The notes: a model not told the origin generated them from the letters alone. A stretch of DNA of 64,000 bases from Ischnura elegans (GCF_921293095.1 NC_060251.1:61831585-61895584), one strand, 5' to 3'; shown: positions 1 through 14,800, numbered from the stretch's first letter. Numbers and translations: made by a program.

Positions 1-2574
1 CTCTTTTCACCGCTCGAACCCGTGAATTTGATGTATTTCGTCAGCTTGCCTAAAACGGCGCTGCATGCACTAGACGACTAGAGTTCTCATTTTTCCGAGT
101 CAACTACCAACGACGTGCGAGCGACAGTGTATGACGCGAAATTCAAAGTATTCGAGGTATTCGAGACGGTACCTTTGGCATAACTATTCGAGATCTCGAA
201 TATCGAATACTTTCTATTATTCGAGGTATTCGAGTATTCGCGGATACTATTCGCACATCTCTAGTATTATCATCTCCCATCACATCAGCCAAGCGTCCCA
301 ATTCTTTCTCCCCTACTGTGTGAAATGGGTCTTAATTGTCACACTTTTATGTATTTCTTACTTACACTCAATTATCAATCAAAGTGATTTACTCCTGTAA
401 ATTAAAAATACCAAAACTTGCAACTCCAAGCACAGATGTCGGAATTAGGGATGTGTAAGTAGCACTTTTTGATCTCAAGTCGAGTATCGAGTCGAGTTGA
501 AAATTACTCGCTAGTATCGAGTCGAGTCGAGTATGATAATTTCTGAACCAGGCAATACAGCAATGCATACTACAATATATTCTACTCCAATTTTCTATTA
601 TGAATGTCTAGCCTAGTGTAAGAAGGAAAATATAATGAGGATTGTTGATGGTTAATGCCAGAAGTAGGAGATGAATGAAAGTTAATGTGTCTTCAATAGT
701 CCCATAGGCAAATTTGAAATTAATTAACCCCAAGTAATATGTTGACCATTTAAGTCATATATGAATCCAAACTACAAGGGAAAGCTCTGAATATAGTCAT
801 TTTTACAGCTGTAATAAAGATTACTTACTACGTATATGAATCATGTAATATTTGGCCCTTTCAAATTCTCAAGCAGATAAACCAATTATTCTACATGCTC
901 AGCCAGCAGGTTTTGACGTCTCCATGTTACAGTACTACTGCCTGTCAAGCCTCTATTCGCAAAAAGGTCATTTTGGAGTTTACTCCAGCTTTTTCCTATT
1001 TTGGACCAGAGCACGCCGGGTCGGAAGACGATCGGCCGCCACGCCTGGCACAAAAGTATTCGGCGCCCACGTCGACAACTAGAGTGTACACAGCAAGCTG
1101 AAACTACCAGGCCAAGGCATTAGAATGGCTTATCGGCTTTAAAAATGTATTATTACATGAGTTTCATGATAGCGCTTCCTGTCGGACCTACTAGCCTTGA
1201 AAGCCCTGACTGAAAGTGAGGCTAACTTTGCACAACAGCAGTTCTGCTGCACTCATTTCACCTCTTTTTGAAAGTAAGTTTTATGATTGAAGTGTATTAT
1301 TTAAATAATTTTATTTAAATTATCATTTCCATTTATCCTCTAATGCACAGTAAGAGTCTAATGTATGTTGATACCACTTTTTCCATAAACTAAACACCTG
1401 AAAAATGGGTAAATTCCAGGAAAAGAGCATCATTTCACAGTTTCTGAGCCATTTGGACTCTTTTCCCCTCAGCTGCCACAAGCCAAGTATTGTTCTTAAA
1501 AAATTATATGAACAAGAGCCACATTCACTAGACTACATGTTTGGTCTTAGATTTACTGACCATTATTTCAAATATATCCTCATGAAGGTATGGATACACT
1601 TGTACTTATTATCTTACGGTACGTGTCCAAAATCCCTCTCACGGAGGCAGAAAAAAAAGTAAAACCTGAAATATTCATAGTTGCAGTCAAAACACCACCA
1701 TTTTTATTTCATAGTATACTGGAGCACATATTAACCTTCAATTAAAAAAAAATTGGATGAGTTAACTACTCTGCCTTTTGGTGATAATTCTGAAAATAAG
1801 AAGTAATGTTTTTGAGCTAAAAAAATCGGTTAATTAACAACTGTTGACATCATTTTGGCTAACATAACAATGCAAGGGGAATAAAAGACATTACTTTGAA
1901 AGCTATGTACTTGGATAGACAAGGGGTCAAAATTTCATTCAAATATATTATGTGGTTCCTGAGTTATGAATTTTTACCCTGTGCCCTGCACTCTGGACTT
2001 TGACTCCCACTAGCGCCACTTCTGAGCAAACATCTCAAACTTCGACTCCTCATATCTTGCAAACTATGAGAGCGAGAGAGGAAATATTTTACACGGGTCT
2101 TAAGATAGGTGATAGTAGCTAGTGACAAAAATTTCATCAAAATCCGAGTCGGTGGGTGTCATTTTGAAAATTTCTGGGTGATTTGACGTGGAATAAAAGC
2201 TTAGGCGAAAAGCAAGGAGCCCCATCTATTCTTAATCCTTTCAGCTAATACTTACTATATCCAAAGAAGATCTATCTTGCTATATCTAGAAAAAAAAGTA
2301 TTTAAAAAACAACTGTTTTCCACCACCAGCATCGTAAAAATACACTAACACATACCATTTTTATAGCAACCAACTCTCATCACTAATTCACTTTGATGAA
2401 ACCTAGTGTTAGTAATTCTTACCACAATTATCAACTGGCACCAATTATGGTGACAGCCTGAAGAAAGACAAGAATTATCAAATTTCATCAATTTTTTTGG
2501 TTCTAACAAATGAATGACAAGGAACGTTAATACTAATCCTATACCTCATTTGAAAATCCATAAAGATAACTTAC
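1..2574. other. Left edge: no exon identified
   Basis: Expected to hold intron and perhaps further NPAT exons on the minus strand. I see ttcga-rich repeats in the first 540 bases and otherwise A/T-rich sequence. An 85-codon plus-strand ORF at 1405-1662 is not recognised. Confidence 0.5.
120..275. repeat. ttcga-rich dispersed repeat
   Basis: Many overlapping attcgag/ctcgaat steps (self-complementary), with similar sequence at 470-535, 22620-22700 and 22870-22975. The two copies at 22.6-23.0 kb are about 250 bp apart and align over about 100 bp. Confidence 0.6.
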
Positions 2575-2857
2575 CAAGAATGTCATTAAGCAAGCTTTCA
2601 AACAATGGGTCAGATTCTGTTTTATCCACAACTGATCTGATCACCCTCTCGAGCTCCTCCTGCGTTGATGAATCCTTACATGGCTGAAGCTTTCCATCAG
2701 CGCTGATGGAAAGTAAGGCATCAGTTGACGCGTCAGCTGTTTCTACATTCCTTTTTTCTGTAGCATCCTCAGTGGTTGATGGTCGTATGTACTGATTAAT
2801 ATTTTCTGCAATCCTTTCGTGCAACTCCCGCTTTTCAAGCAGGGGCCCATAAATCAA
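2575..2857 (-). CDS. NPAT: NPAT exon 7 (last visible exon)
   Basis: Acceptor ttgtaattgcag, donor gtaagt; 283 nt, phase 0 in and phase 1 out, so at least one more exon must lie to the left. It encodes LLEKRELHERIAENINQYI, then a Thr/Asp-rich linker, then a hydrophobic end (SLLNDIL). I could not find the next exon in positions 1-2574. Confidence 0.75.
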
Positions 2858-5800
2858 CTGCAATTACAAGAATGATAAGGCTAATAAGAAAAAATCATGA
2901 CAATTAACTACCAAAATTAATTCTTCAACAAACTCCCATGCAATATGAACTTATGCTAATAACCCTTAAAGTATTTGACAAACATGGGGATACCATCATA
3001 CCATTTCTATTTATTAGAAGCAAATACACATATGAAAGAAAATTAATTTCCCAAGACCGTACTCTTTGATGGGCGGATGGGAGAGGTAATAATGTTAGCA
3101 CGGGGAGTGATGGACAAAATAAGACACTTACGGAAAGTAAGTGTCTTATTTTGTCCATCACTCCCCATGTTAACATTATTACCTCTCCCATCCGCCCATC
3201 AAAGAGTACGGTCTTGGGAAATTAATTTTCTTTCAACTGTTTAACGGCCGTAGTTCGTTCAATCCCTTATATAAATACACATATGTTTGTTAGGGAGCAA
3301 GAGGGAAATCAGGTAATGAATGTCAACAGTTACTGAGTGGTCTCATGTGAGGTGATTCTTTAAAATTAAAAAAATTCCAGGTGAAGAAAAGTAGCGCCAT
3401 CCACTTGTTTTAATTATGCACATATGAACATTTTTTACTATTAGCTCATAAAAACTGATGATGATGGTACATAAAACTAAAAAAATGCATTAATCAAAAT
3501 ATAACAATCAAAAGTTAAAAAGCTGTCACCACTCAGGTTTGTATCTTCTTACAAGTGATGAGACATACCTTTGGATTGATTTTGACATCAGGAGAATCTG
3601 AGACCTCTCCGCCCACCTTAATCTTCAGAGGTGTCATCATTTTCAGAGGAGTTGGCTTGGTTTTCCTTTTAGCTCTGAAATGTAGAGAATTTAGTATTTC
3701 AATGAGAAACGAGACCTCAATAAGTGGTTGTGATTTGGTACATCACAGAAACAAATATACAAATACAGCTTTTTCGTTACATTATGCATGGACAATGATG
3801 GAGGATATTCAGCTAGTGATGCAATGCCAAACTAGAAATGAAAGGCATTTAAACATCACTGAGCTCGAGGAAGTCTTCATGAAGCAGTGTCAAAGAAATA
3901 TTGCAAGGTTCTTACCATTGCAATGACTATTACATTAGAACATTTCATCAAGAAATTTACGATACTAGATGGCGTTAACTGATAACACAAATTTGATTCC
4001 AATTGACATTGTTTAGGGGTCGTGCATCAACTTCAAAATATGAAAAATAGAGGTTTTTTAGATGAGAAATATGTACATGTTTTTCTACTTTCAAAGGACA
4101 AAGCAATCAGTTGGGTGGGCAATACAGATGGGACATGATTCTGCAGTGCAGACATAAAATTATAAATTTTTAGCCCTTTATTTTGAAAATGATTGGTACC
4201 AATAAGAGGGAAGTTTCCTTCATGAAAGAAAATGAAAGGCATTGATTGCGATTTGTTACCCGCCATTATTGTATTCATAATATATAAATTATTTGGTTTT
4301 AGAAATCCCAGTTTAGACGAATGTTAATGGTCAATTTTAACCTCATTTGGAAAAGGCCAGATTGGTGCCCATGCGATGACACTCCACGTGACGTCACAAG
4401 ACCTAGATGATATACGAGTAGATCGGAGTTTTACATCGTCTGAGATTACCAATGCATGCTTGAGGCACAGAGCACAGGGAGACATCGCTTAATAATCACC
4501 TATTAAAAGTTCCCAAGGTCGGAAAGTTTCCTTCATTTGATAGGGTATTAATAATCCTTATTTAAGCCAAGCGCTACCTGCTAGTAGGGTACTCTATGCT
4601 ACCGCCATGCTCAGCAGCAAGCAGCCTGCATTGTAGCGGCGTTCATAGCCTTGCACCCAGGTGGCCTCACACAGCAGCAGCCAGACATCACACGTGCTTT
4701 TCCCAGCTTTCATACTTACTCATCATGTTTTTGCACACTTGAAAATTTTTGCTTTTCATTTAGTCACGAAAAATAGATATCGTCATTTAAAATCTAAAAA
4801 CGTGAAATATGTACTCCCGGAGTTAAATCTTTCGATTTATTCAATAAAAAAATATAGGAAACCACCCCATTGAAAGGGTCGAAATCAATATTTCAAAATA
4901 GTTTGATTTTGCAATCACCCTAGCAACCCATACATCAATTTTATTAATTACTTGGCTCAGGATGCACTACAAAACCCCATGCATATTATTCGCATTGTTT
5001 CCCTTGCAAATACCATTAGAGTGATATTATCCACCTTCATTAGGGCTCACTATGCTCTTTTTTTTAATGATAAAGACATTTTGTTCCAGTGAACAATCCA
5101 AAAATTGATTGAAGCCCTAATGAAGGTTAATGAAATAACTAAAATGTTGGCATTACTTTGAATAAAAAAAATATTTCCTGACATACACTCTAGAAAGGCC
5201 ACAACGTAATTATGTACTAAATAGTTCAACTGAGATACTGAAAAAAATCAATGTAGATATGTACATACAAAAATTGCTCCATAATGTTTTTTGCGTCAAA
5301 GGTGCTACATTTTATTAAATTGCCCTCAGCCTTCCTGGCTAAAACCCCAAAAAAAAAGATTAGCATCAAGAGCAAAAATCAGTCAAAAGATCACTATACG
5401 TATAGTCACCTCTTTTTGACCTTCAACTCCACCAAACAATACGTAAGAAAAACTACAAACTCAAGGGACAGCATTCTGAATCATTACGTCAAAGAATGTG
5501 TGTGATTATGCTACAGTGGAACCTCGATAAAACGACACCCCACGGTGCACCAATAAACACTCACTATAGCGAATTGTCGCTTTACCGGAGGTGGTGCAAA
5601 TAATAGCCAATATACCTCATATTACTCCTTTATTTTTATTTTCTCGCTTAGACGTGTTTGGTGTTTTTTTGGCCATGGTGTGTTCCATCAAATGCTTTCT
5701 ATTCATGCAACTCATGGACGTGCGGGTATGCTGACGACTGCTTTCTGCCGCCCGAGGAACAAAAGAAGATCAAGCATTCGCGAATGCTAATGCCACAATA

Positions 5801-8800
5801 TTTTCACCAAAATTAACTACTTATTTATCGAACGACAGTTTACCACATAAACTTGAGACTGAGCACTCCATTGACTTCATTTCTAACAGATCGCTAGCAA
5901 TTACAGAGATTAAGGAGTCTTGGTGTAAGTTTTTCCGGCGGTGAAACCCTCGCTATGGCGAGAGCCAACACCAAAAGGGCCTCGTAAAAACGAAATTTTT
6001 AACATGCTTATTATAGGATCAATTGACAGTGCATCGGCTATCTCTCGTAATAGCGGGGGTCTCGCTATAGCCCGTACTCGCTTTAACGAGGTTCCACTGT
6101 ATATTATTGCAATATACGCAATATGATAAACTATTTATTAATATTGCTATAATTGTATACATTAAATACTTACGCTGATCTCCGAGGTGTAGCAACCTCC
6201 ATCTCATGACTCTTTGGGGGCAGCTTAGGATTTGGTGTGGCTAGAACAGATGGCACATTCTTCTCCTGGTTCAATGATGGTGCACCCATAGTGGGCACAG
6301 CACTTTGACTTGTTGATGGTTCACTAGCACCACTCTCAACGGGAGTCGTAACAAAACCACCACTTGACCTCAGCGCTGTCACATTTGCGTTCGAAACACT
6401 GCTTGCACTCTTTTCGTGTAAAGATGTGCCAACACCAGTTTCATGCGCGGCCAAAATATTAATTAACATGCTATCCAGCGAAGTTCGCCCACTTCCACTT
6501 TCATTTTGCACTGCTTGACTCTCAGCCAAGGTACGATTCAAGACAGTCTCTGAGGCACTGTCGATGGGCCCCACACTTTGTCTCAAGCTTAACGCACATG
6601 GCACGGATGTGTTCGTTTCCACAGTCTTACTCTCTGCAGAAGCACTGTCCTTTGCAGGTGGCCTTGAATCCTGATGGAGAACAGCAGGAGAGATCAGCTC
6701 ACCAGTCTTTGGGTCCAGGAGGCTTGAATTTTCCTCCTCAGCTTCATCATTGGCAGCATTCTCCGAGTCTCTTTGGTCCCTACTTCCAGAGAGGCTAGCT
6801 CTTCTAGGTGGTGGGGTGATGGAAGAACCAGGGAGATTCTCCAGCTGAGTGGTTTCAACTCGCTGAACTGTAACTAGAAATCAAGCAAATTCACCATTGG
6901 AATGTAAAAAAAATTAGTGATGGGTCAATTTGATTCCTCGAGTCTATGTCAAGACTCTGAATTGAAAATGAGTATGCGCCTGGATGAAAATCAAATCTGA
7001 TTCCAGAAGCACTACAAATCACAAACTTATACACAACAGTGCTTCTAACTGACATACGAATTTTTGCGTTTTGTAATCGTAAAAATGAAACATTCGAATC
7101 AGCATAATGACTGTTTCTTCCATGCCGTAGTCCCATAGTGACATCAAAGATGCATTTCGGTTATGAAAGTTAGCAACTACATTTTAATTGATATGAGACA
7201 TGATTTTGTTAACTGATTCATTCACAAAGCAATAATTTTTACATGGTTGTCTTGTTACCTGGAATTAAGTGGTATTTTCCTTGTAGCCTAAGGCTTCAGA
7301 ACCGACGGAATTTGTAATAGTAGAATTGAAATCGAAATTTTACAACCAGAATCGGTATTGAAATCACTAAAACTTTGGAATCAACCCATCACCAGAAAAA
7401 ATATAGATACGGAAGAAGTAGACATTCTACAGAGGAATACAGTAGAACTAAGGAGACATTAAAGTTTTACCCAACCACTCCTTAGAGAAAAGAGCTTATG
7501 GGTTTGCTTTTTACTGACAAGTGAGAGGGGTGAGGCACAATATTGTATATATGTAAGACAGGAAGGTCTTATTATTCAGTGGAGAAAGCAGTAGTAAAGA
7601 TAACTAATAACGTCAGGCTTTACTTTGTGAAACCTCTCCATATTGGAAGTAAGGAAATAAAACTTTGTAAGGTTCACTGTTATTTAATTATGGGCACGAC
7701 CCGGGTTTCGTAACTTGGTTACATCGTCAGGTGACTGATCTTGCATGCATCATACATTTATACACAAAGTACACAAGTGACTGTGAGGACATCTATTGGA
7801 AAGGAAAAGGACTGGTTGAAAGAGCGGGGGTGAGGGTTAAACACGCACTGAAATAGGGAGAGGGGGTGGGGGAAGGGGGAAAGGGGCAGCCTTGATTTGG
7901 GACGAGGGTTTTTCCTGTGAAGCCAGGGGAGTGATTTAGCTCTCGTCTCCTCACCCACTTTAACCCCGCCCTCCCCTGGCTGGTCAGATCCTCACAGGAA
8001 AAACCCTCGTCCCAAATCAAGGCTGCCCCTTTCCCCCACCCCCTATTTCAGTCCGTGTTTAACCCTCACCCCCGCTCTTTCAACCAGTCCTTTTCCTTTC
8101 CAACAGATGTCCTCACAGTCACTTGTGTACTTTGTGTATAAATGTATGATGCATGCAAGATCAGTCACCTGACGATGTAACCAAGTTACGAAACCCGGGT
8201 CGTGCCTATAATTAAATAACAGTGAAACTTACAAAGTTTTATTTCCTTACTTCCAGTAGTAAAGAATTTGGCTGGTTTTACACTCATAGTAAATTTTTTC
8301 TATTCCATACATCAACTCAATTCTTTTTTTTTCAAGTTCAAATTTTCTAGTCCATAGCTCAATCAGCAATTTTTACACAGAAATATAAGCTGAAATCATG
8401 GATACATCAAGCATTTTCAGGGTGTCCAGCCAATCAAAGCTGAAAAATTCTTGCATAATTCCCAGTTTTCCTGGGAAATTTTATGAAATTCCACATAAAT
8501 CTTACGTGATTACTGCAATAGATAGGAATTTTAAAATCGCTAATAATTTTAAATAATATTATATTTATGTATTATTTTACCTTCCTAATACATACAGTGC
8601 AACCTCGATATAACGACACCCCATGGTGCACTAATAAACACTCGCTATAGCGAATTGTCGCTTTACTGGAGGTGGAGCAAATAATAGCCAATATAGCTGT
8701 TGCGAACAGATATACAGGAACAGGAAATGTGCGGCGACAGATAAACATCTATCCGATAAACGTAAGCATAAATCCAGACGAAAGGCGATGTTTTTTTGCA

Positions 8801-11800
8801 TCACTAAATTTCCTTACTCAAATTACGACTAACTATTCATACAATTTATAAGCGCCGCACTGAATGAAAATTATGGAAAGCATTGTTTTGTCAATCATTA
8901 TATTTATCGAACAACAGTTTACCACATAAATTTGAGACTGAGCACTCCATTAACTTCATTTCTAACAGATCGCTAGCAGTTACAGAGGTTAAGGAGTCTT
9001 GATGAAAGTCTTCCGGCGGTGAATCCCTCGCTATGGCGAGAGCCAATGCCGAAAGGGTCTCGTAAAAACGAGTTTTTAACACGCTTATTATAGGGTCAAT
9101 TGACGGTGCATCGGCTATCTCTCGTAATATCGGGGGTGTCGCTATAGCCCGTACTCGCTTTAACGAGGTTCCACTGTACATTGTTCATATTTATTCAATG
9201 CAAGCCAAGAAGCTGCTTCAACCACAAAAGTAGATGATGATGTTACCTGGCTTTCTTTTCTTTGTGTTTTTGAATCTTACTTGAGTCAAGAGTGTTAAAC
9301 ATTTCCATTCTGTTGCCTTGTCTGACATTCCACGTTTTGAAGGGGGTGTAAAAATTCTACCATGGCACTTAAAATTACAAAAAACACAGTTTAGGCAAAA
9401 AAATATGGGTTTTGAACTGACAAAATTTTATGTGAAATGAATTTTAAATAAAAGATTTTGAAAATCCAGGTTGGAGCAAAACTTCATGAAAAATTCACAC
9501 ATGACTCCAGGGACTAAAAATTCACACACAATTCCCGTTTTCCATGTTTTCCTGGTTGCTGTACACCAAGATTCAATGCAGTTCTCTTCCTTTCCCTTCC
9601 CTTAGCACTAAAAATATATATTTGTGTCATAAATTTCACCATCCAACACCTTTGAGTTGCAAACAATTAACAAAATCTCTCTGAACCAATTCAAACAGCA
9701 ATTTTTACACAGAAATTTATTCTGAAATCATGGATGCATCAAGCATTTTCTAATGAGAGAATGACTCACCAGATGCTGTGACATCTTCCTTGGGATCTTG
9801 AGATCTTAACGTAAGTCTCTGTTCCTGTATGGGATGAGATGATCTTCGCATACGTGATGATGTGGGTGTGACCATGTGATGGGAAGTAGCAGGAGAATTA
9901 GTGGTCCCGGACCCTCCATGACGGGGTTTAGAACTTTTGAGCTGGAAGAGAAAATTATTCTTCGTCAGATTGTATGCAGGCAAGATAGATATTTAAATGC
10001 AGAGAGAGAGCTGTTCGTTTGCATGAGGATTTCACATATGTAGCACAGATTTGACTTCCATTATGTAGTGTCACTGGGAAAGTCGGGTTCCATGTTAGAC
10101 TACAAAATTTAATGAAGGAAGTGATTCTATTTTCCGAGGAATAGTACTCTCACAACAATTCAAAAATAAAAGGGCAAAATATTGGCAGCGCAGGTATGAA
10201 GTTTTTCCATTAGCACATGAATAACCTATCCAGCATGCAAAAAGAGCCCAACAAATTTCAAACTTGCGAAAGATCCACAGAGAAAAAATCATTCGCCTTG
10301 ATTCGCCGAAGTTATCACCGTGGCTAGTCCCGGTATACTTTAAAAAAAAAAAAAAAAAAATTTCAAACTGATGTGACTTACTTAACCAATTTAACTTCAC
10401 CAACAACACTTTAAACAATCGCACTGCAAACATTACAATCTACCGATTCGATCGATGGATTTTTCTTCCTCATAGGAAAATCCTCTAGGATTGGTAGAAA
10501 ATTAATTGCATATGTATGCTTGGTTTCGCTAATTGTAGGGCCTCCTTCGCTTCTATAGCATTGGGGTGTTTTTCCCTCGTCCCCTCCCTTCCACACCTTT
10601 CCCTTCCCAGAGGTGTCGGCGGGCTCCCATCGTGGCGGCACCTCTATCCTTTTTCCTTCCTCTCCAGCCCCTCCCCGGGTGATCGGGTGTATAAGCCACA
10701 GGCTTGGTTCCCGCCCCCGGTGCATTGTATCCTTTGAAGGGTTCACCTAGAACCCTCATAGTCTCTGCCAACATTACAATGCAAGAGATGGTGGATTATC
10801 CGTGCTACATTTTACCTGATATGAGGGGGGGACATAAATATAACCGGAAATAATAAGCTGCACACATCTCTCTTGTAGTTTGGACTTTGCCAAGTGGTGT
10901 CGAGTAACCCCTTCTATGTGAATGTCGTAAACAGCATCCCTTTAGACAGTTGTAGCAAACCTCAATGAAAGTGTTTGTTTTAAGAGTTCGCCGACCTCTT
11001 CAATTACGGAAATGACTAATATTCAAGTACAATATGCATAGTTGAAATTTTGTTCTCTGCTCAGTGACAGTGCGTCAGAGGTGATTGTTATGCTGTCTTC
11101 AGCTTTTAAAGAACATGCCTTGAAAATAACTCAAGTTTATGAGTGGTATTTGAGACTCAGCGCAGTAGCACGACACTAAAGGCATACTTAGGCGTCCACT
11201 AATTACATGAGGTAATTTTCTCAATTTTTGGATCCTCCTTAATGAGATATTGTGAGATTTGGATCAACCTCCTCTCTCCAATCTCACGCGAGATTGTTCA
11301 GAATAAATATTTTCACCGTAAATATGTTAATCTATACTCCGTTGTGTTGAATTTATATGAAAAACAATTTGCTTAATCATTTTTATTTGACATGACCTAA
11401 TTTAGGCTAGTACAGTGAGTCCTCGTTCTACGTCACCCCGTTTAACGTCATTTCGCGATAACGTCACGAAAATTTTGAGACTGTCATTCGTTTATCGCAC
11501 CTTTGCTCCGCGATAACGTCAGGTCATTTAAATTTCGCACGAGAAAAAATGCGAAGCGGCGGGCGTTGCAGGTTGTTCGTTTTATGGGCGGTAATGCAGT
11601 CTAAACTAAGTGTAAAACGGTGTGTTTATTGTCAATTGCGATTACGTTTATAGCAAATTTTCTACAAAATGAATTCTTAGGTAGGTGCGCAAATGTAAAG
11701 TGCGTAAATGTCAAGTAAAATTTCAGCAAATTTTACTTAACATAATGGTTTTCTGGAACCTGAAAAGTGATTTCATGGAATTTTTCCGTGCAGAACTCGA

Positions 11801-14800
11801 GTATTTGTCGTCACGTTTTTTGCCGTGTTCTCAATAATCTTGGTTACTGTAACTGCGACGACGTTTCAGCGATGATGATGCCCAGGCGACGCTCGACCGG
11901 GTGACCACCATAGCGAAGCCGAAAAGCAAATGCGGGGGGCAAAAATGGAGATGGATTTACGTCACTGCTGCTATTGTCGTCGATGAAGACAGGAACTCGT
12001 ATTTATGCCATAGTTTGGCATTCCCATCGTAAAAAATGGTCCAGATATGATACGCTAAAATTTTTTCGCATAGGAATTTTGAGGTCTAGGAGCCGATATT
12101 CACCTTTTACATTGTTTCTTATGGGATATTGTGTTTCGATTAACATCATTTCGTTTACCGTCACATTTTTCAGGAACGGTAAGTGACGTTAAACGAGGAC
12201 TCACTGTATTTAATATTACTAAGATCGCAATTTTACACCGTTCCTTGCAGAAAAAAAATTATGTGATACTTACCTGGACCCCCACTATCCCCCACATGAG
12301 ATTGGGTGAGAATCGGCTTGACCCCCATTCCCCTAAGTGCCTCATGTAATTACTGGATATCCCCTATAATGCCTGGTTGGCCTTAGAAGTCCAGAACCGA
12401 TGAAAACACGGAAAATATTTGCATACTTTTGCACAAGGATAAAAGGCCAACAATAAATGAATTTGTTCTGCAGAACTATGTAGTCTGTAGAGCTTAGAGA
12501 GACTTGTGGACTCCTGATAAAAAAGCAGCTCAAGCAGCCGCTTGCCATTACTTGCTGGACTACTTAGAAGGGGACGAGAACTTTTTGGACGAATTCATCA
12601 CCAGGGATAAATCATGGTGCAATAGATACAATCCCAAAACAAAGCAGCAATTATCGCAGTGGACCTCACTTGCCCAAAAAAGGCCAGCCTACTCAAAGCA
12701 GCCATATAGACAATACTAATCTGATTTTTCAACGTTCATGGCATTGCTCACTTCCCAGAGCATCAAACTGAGCCAAGTCAACCTGACTGTTTAGAGGTGA
12801 TTTGCATGTGTGTGTTCACTTGAATCAACCCCATTCATGGTGGAGTGGGGACTGGTTCTTCCACCATGAATTTGCACCAGCTCATACAGCCATTTCTGTG
12901 CATGATTTGGTTGGTAAAAAAAGAACACATGACACCGATTCCTCCCTATCCCTACGCACCAGATCTTGCACCTTGTGATTTTTTTGTCCTTCTGGAGGAA
13001 AAAAGAGCTGAAGAAAAACGTTTTGCAGAAATTCTGTACGTGAAAAGATAATTGAACGTGGCACTGTGAACTGGCCTTTGGTAAAGAAGTACCAAAGGTG
13101 CTTCTTGCAGGGGAACTTAAGTCGAAATCAATGCATTAGGATTAATGGAGATTAATTTGAAGGTGACAAATGTTTCTAAGTAAAAAAAAAAATGAATTCC
13201 TGTATGCTAAAATTCTGGTGCCCGGTTATTTTTGGTTCTCCCCTTATGCATGGCGGACACAACAAGCCAAATGGCAAAATATTAGCATCACTTGAGCATT
13301 AAATCAGCTCAATGAGTAATAAAGCATCTCAATGAAGAAGATTATAGAAGCAAAAACCAAAATATTTCAGGTATATTGCAGGTGGCAAAACACACTTAGG
13401 CAGTTTTAAGGCTAAATAAAAATGACACCAACCTTAAACGAAAGTTAGGTCATAATAATGTAGCACAAGGGTGAAAATACAGCAAAAATAATTCTTTACG
13501 CCAATGCCGTCTTACCTGAGAAGGAACAGTGATGTTAACATGGAACCTTTGACCAGTCTGTTTCCCATCTATTAGCTGCTTCACTTGATCTGCTAAACTG
13601 ACACCATAAGCTTTAAGCTGCGAAGCAGTGCTATCTGGAAGTTTCTGGATTCTTTCTTGCACTAAAAGGATTAAAAAAACATTGAAAGAAAAAGACAAGA
13701 GAAGGTATTTTCTTCAAACACTAAAACTTATTATTTATTAAATTTATTATTGCCTTGATCACATCAAGAATAATTTGATTGGACAGAAGCCTAATAATCT
13801 TGATAATGCTCTTGATAACCAACCTATTGTATATATCAAACAGTATTCGTTGAGGATGTCTCGAAGACTTTTTCCAGCTGCTCGTGTGCTGAACCGCAAC
13901 CCAAGCTGAGCAGCCTCAGCACACTCCTTCAAGTGAGGACATGTTTCGAGAAAGGTCTGATAAGCAGCTGTACAAGACTGCTCCTCCAGATATCCTAGAA
14001 AAAACAAAGATAAAAAGCATGACATCACAAAGCCAACAGCTATAGTCTGTTCACTTAATCTCTGCGGGTGAGCTTTCGTGAGACCCCAGACACTCTCAGA
14101 TGGGTTCGCTGATAGGGGAGGGGTAGTACAGAGGTAGAGAGAGAGAGAGAGAGAGAGGAGGAGCGAACTTAACGTTGCCAAATGCACATAGCCACCCTAC
14201 TTTGTCACTGAAAACGTGTGAGTCATAAGTGGCCACAGGTATTTTGGCCCTGGCGCCGAGACAATATAACTCTTCATTTGGAGGGCAATGGAGATAATCC
14301 TTTCACAGAAGCCACTGACATTGTCAGCTAACGTGCTGAATGAGGCACCGTTGGTGAAAGGCATACAGTGGAACCTCGTTAAAGCGAGTACGGGCTATAG
14401 CGACACCCCCGCTATTACGAGAGATAGCCGATGCACCGTCGATTGACCCTATAAAAACCGTGTTAAAAAATTCGTTTTTACGAGACCCTTTCGGTGTTGA
14501 CTCTCGCCATAGCGAGGGTTTCACCGCCGGAAGACTTTCATGAAGACTCCTTAACCTCTGTAATTGCTAGCGATCTGTTAGAAATGAAGTTAATGGAGTG
14601 CTCAGTCTCAAATTTATGTGGTAAACTGTCGTTCGATAAATATAATGATGACAAAACAATGCTTTGCATGATTTTTATTCAGTGCGGCGCTTATAAATTG
14701 TTTGAATAGTTGGTCGTTATTTGAGTAAGGAAATTAAGTGATGCAAAAAAACATCGCCTTTCTTCTGGATTTATGCTTACGTTTATCGGATAGATGTTTA

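Larger units (their letters stand above)
7645..8254. repeat. 610-bp fold-back element with hammerhead motifs in both arms
   Basis: Starts ggaagtaaggaaataaaact and ends with the reverse complement; near-identical arms of roughly 285 bp surround a short centre near 7935-7965. The arms are non-coding; the ORFs in them are shadows of the inverted repeat. It lies in NPAT intron 4. The arms resemble paired Penelope-type terminal repeats because each carries a hammerhead core. Confidence 0.9.

Noticed and set aside
1405-1662. 85-codon ORF considered as a gene
   Set aside because: Starts in a good frame but resembles nothing I recognise, and the region is expected to be intron or downstream sequence of NPAT on the other strand.
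7758-8020. ORFs inside the 7.6-kb fold-back
   Set aside because: They mirror the inverted arms and contain no motif; shadows of the repeat.
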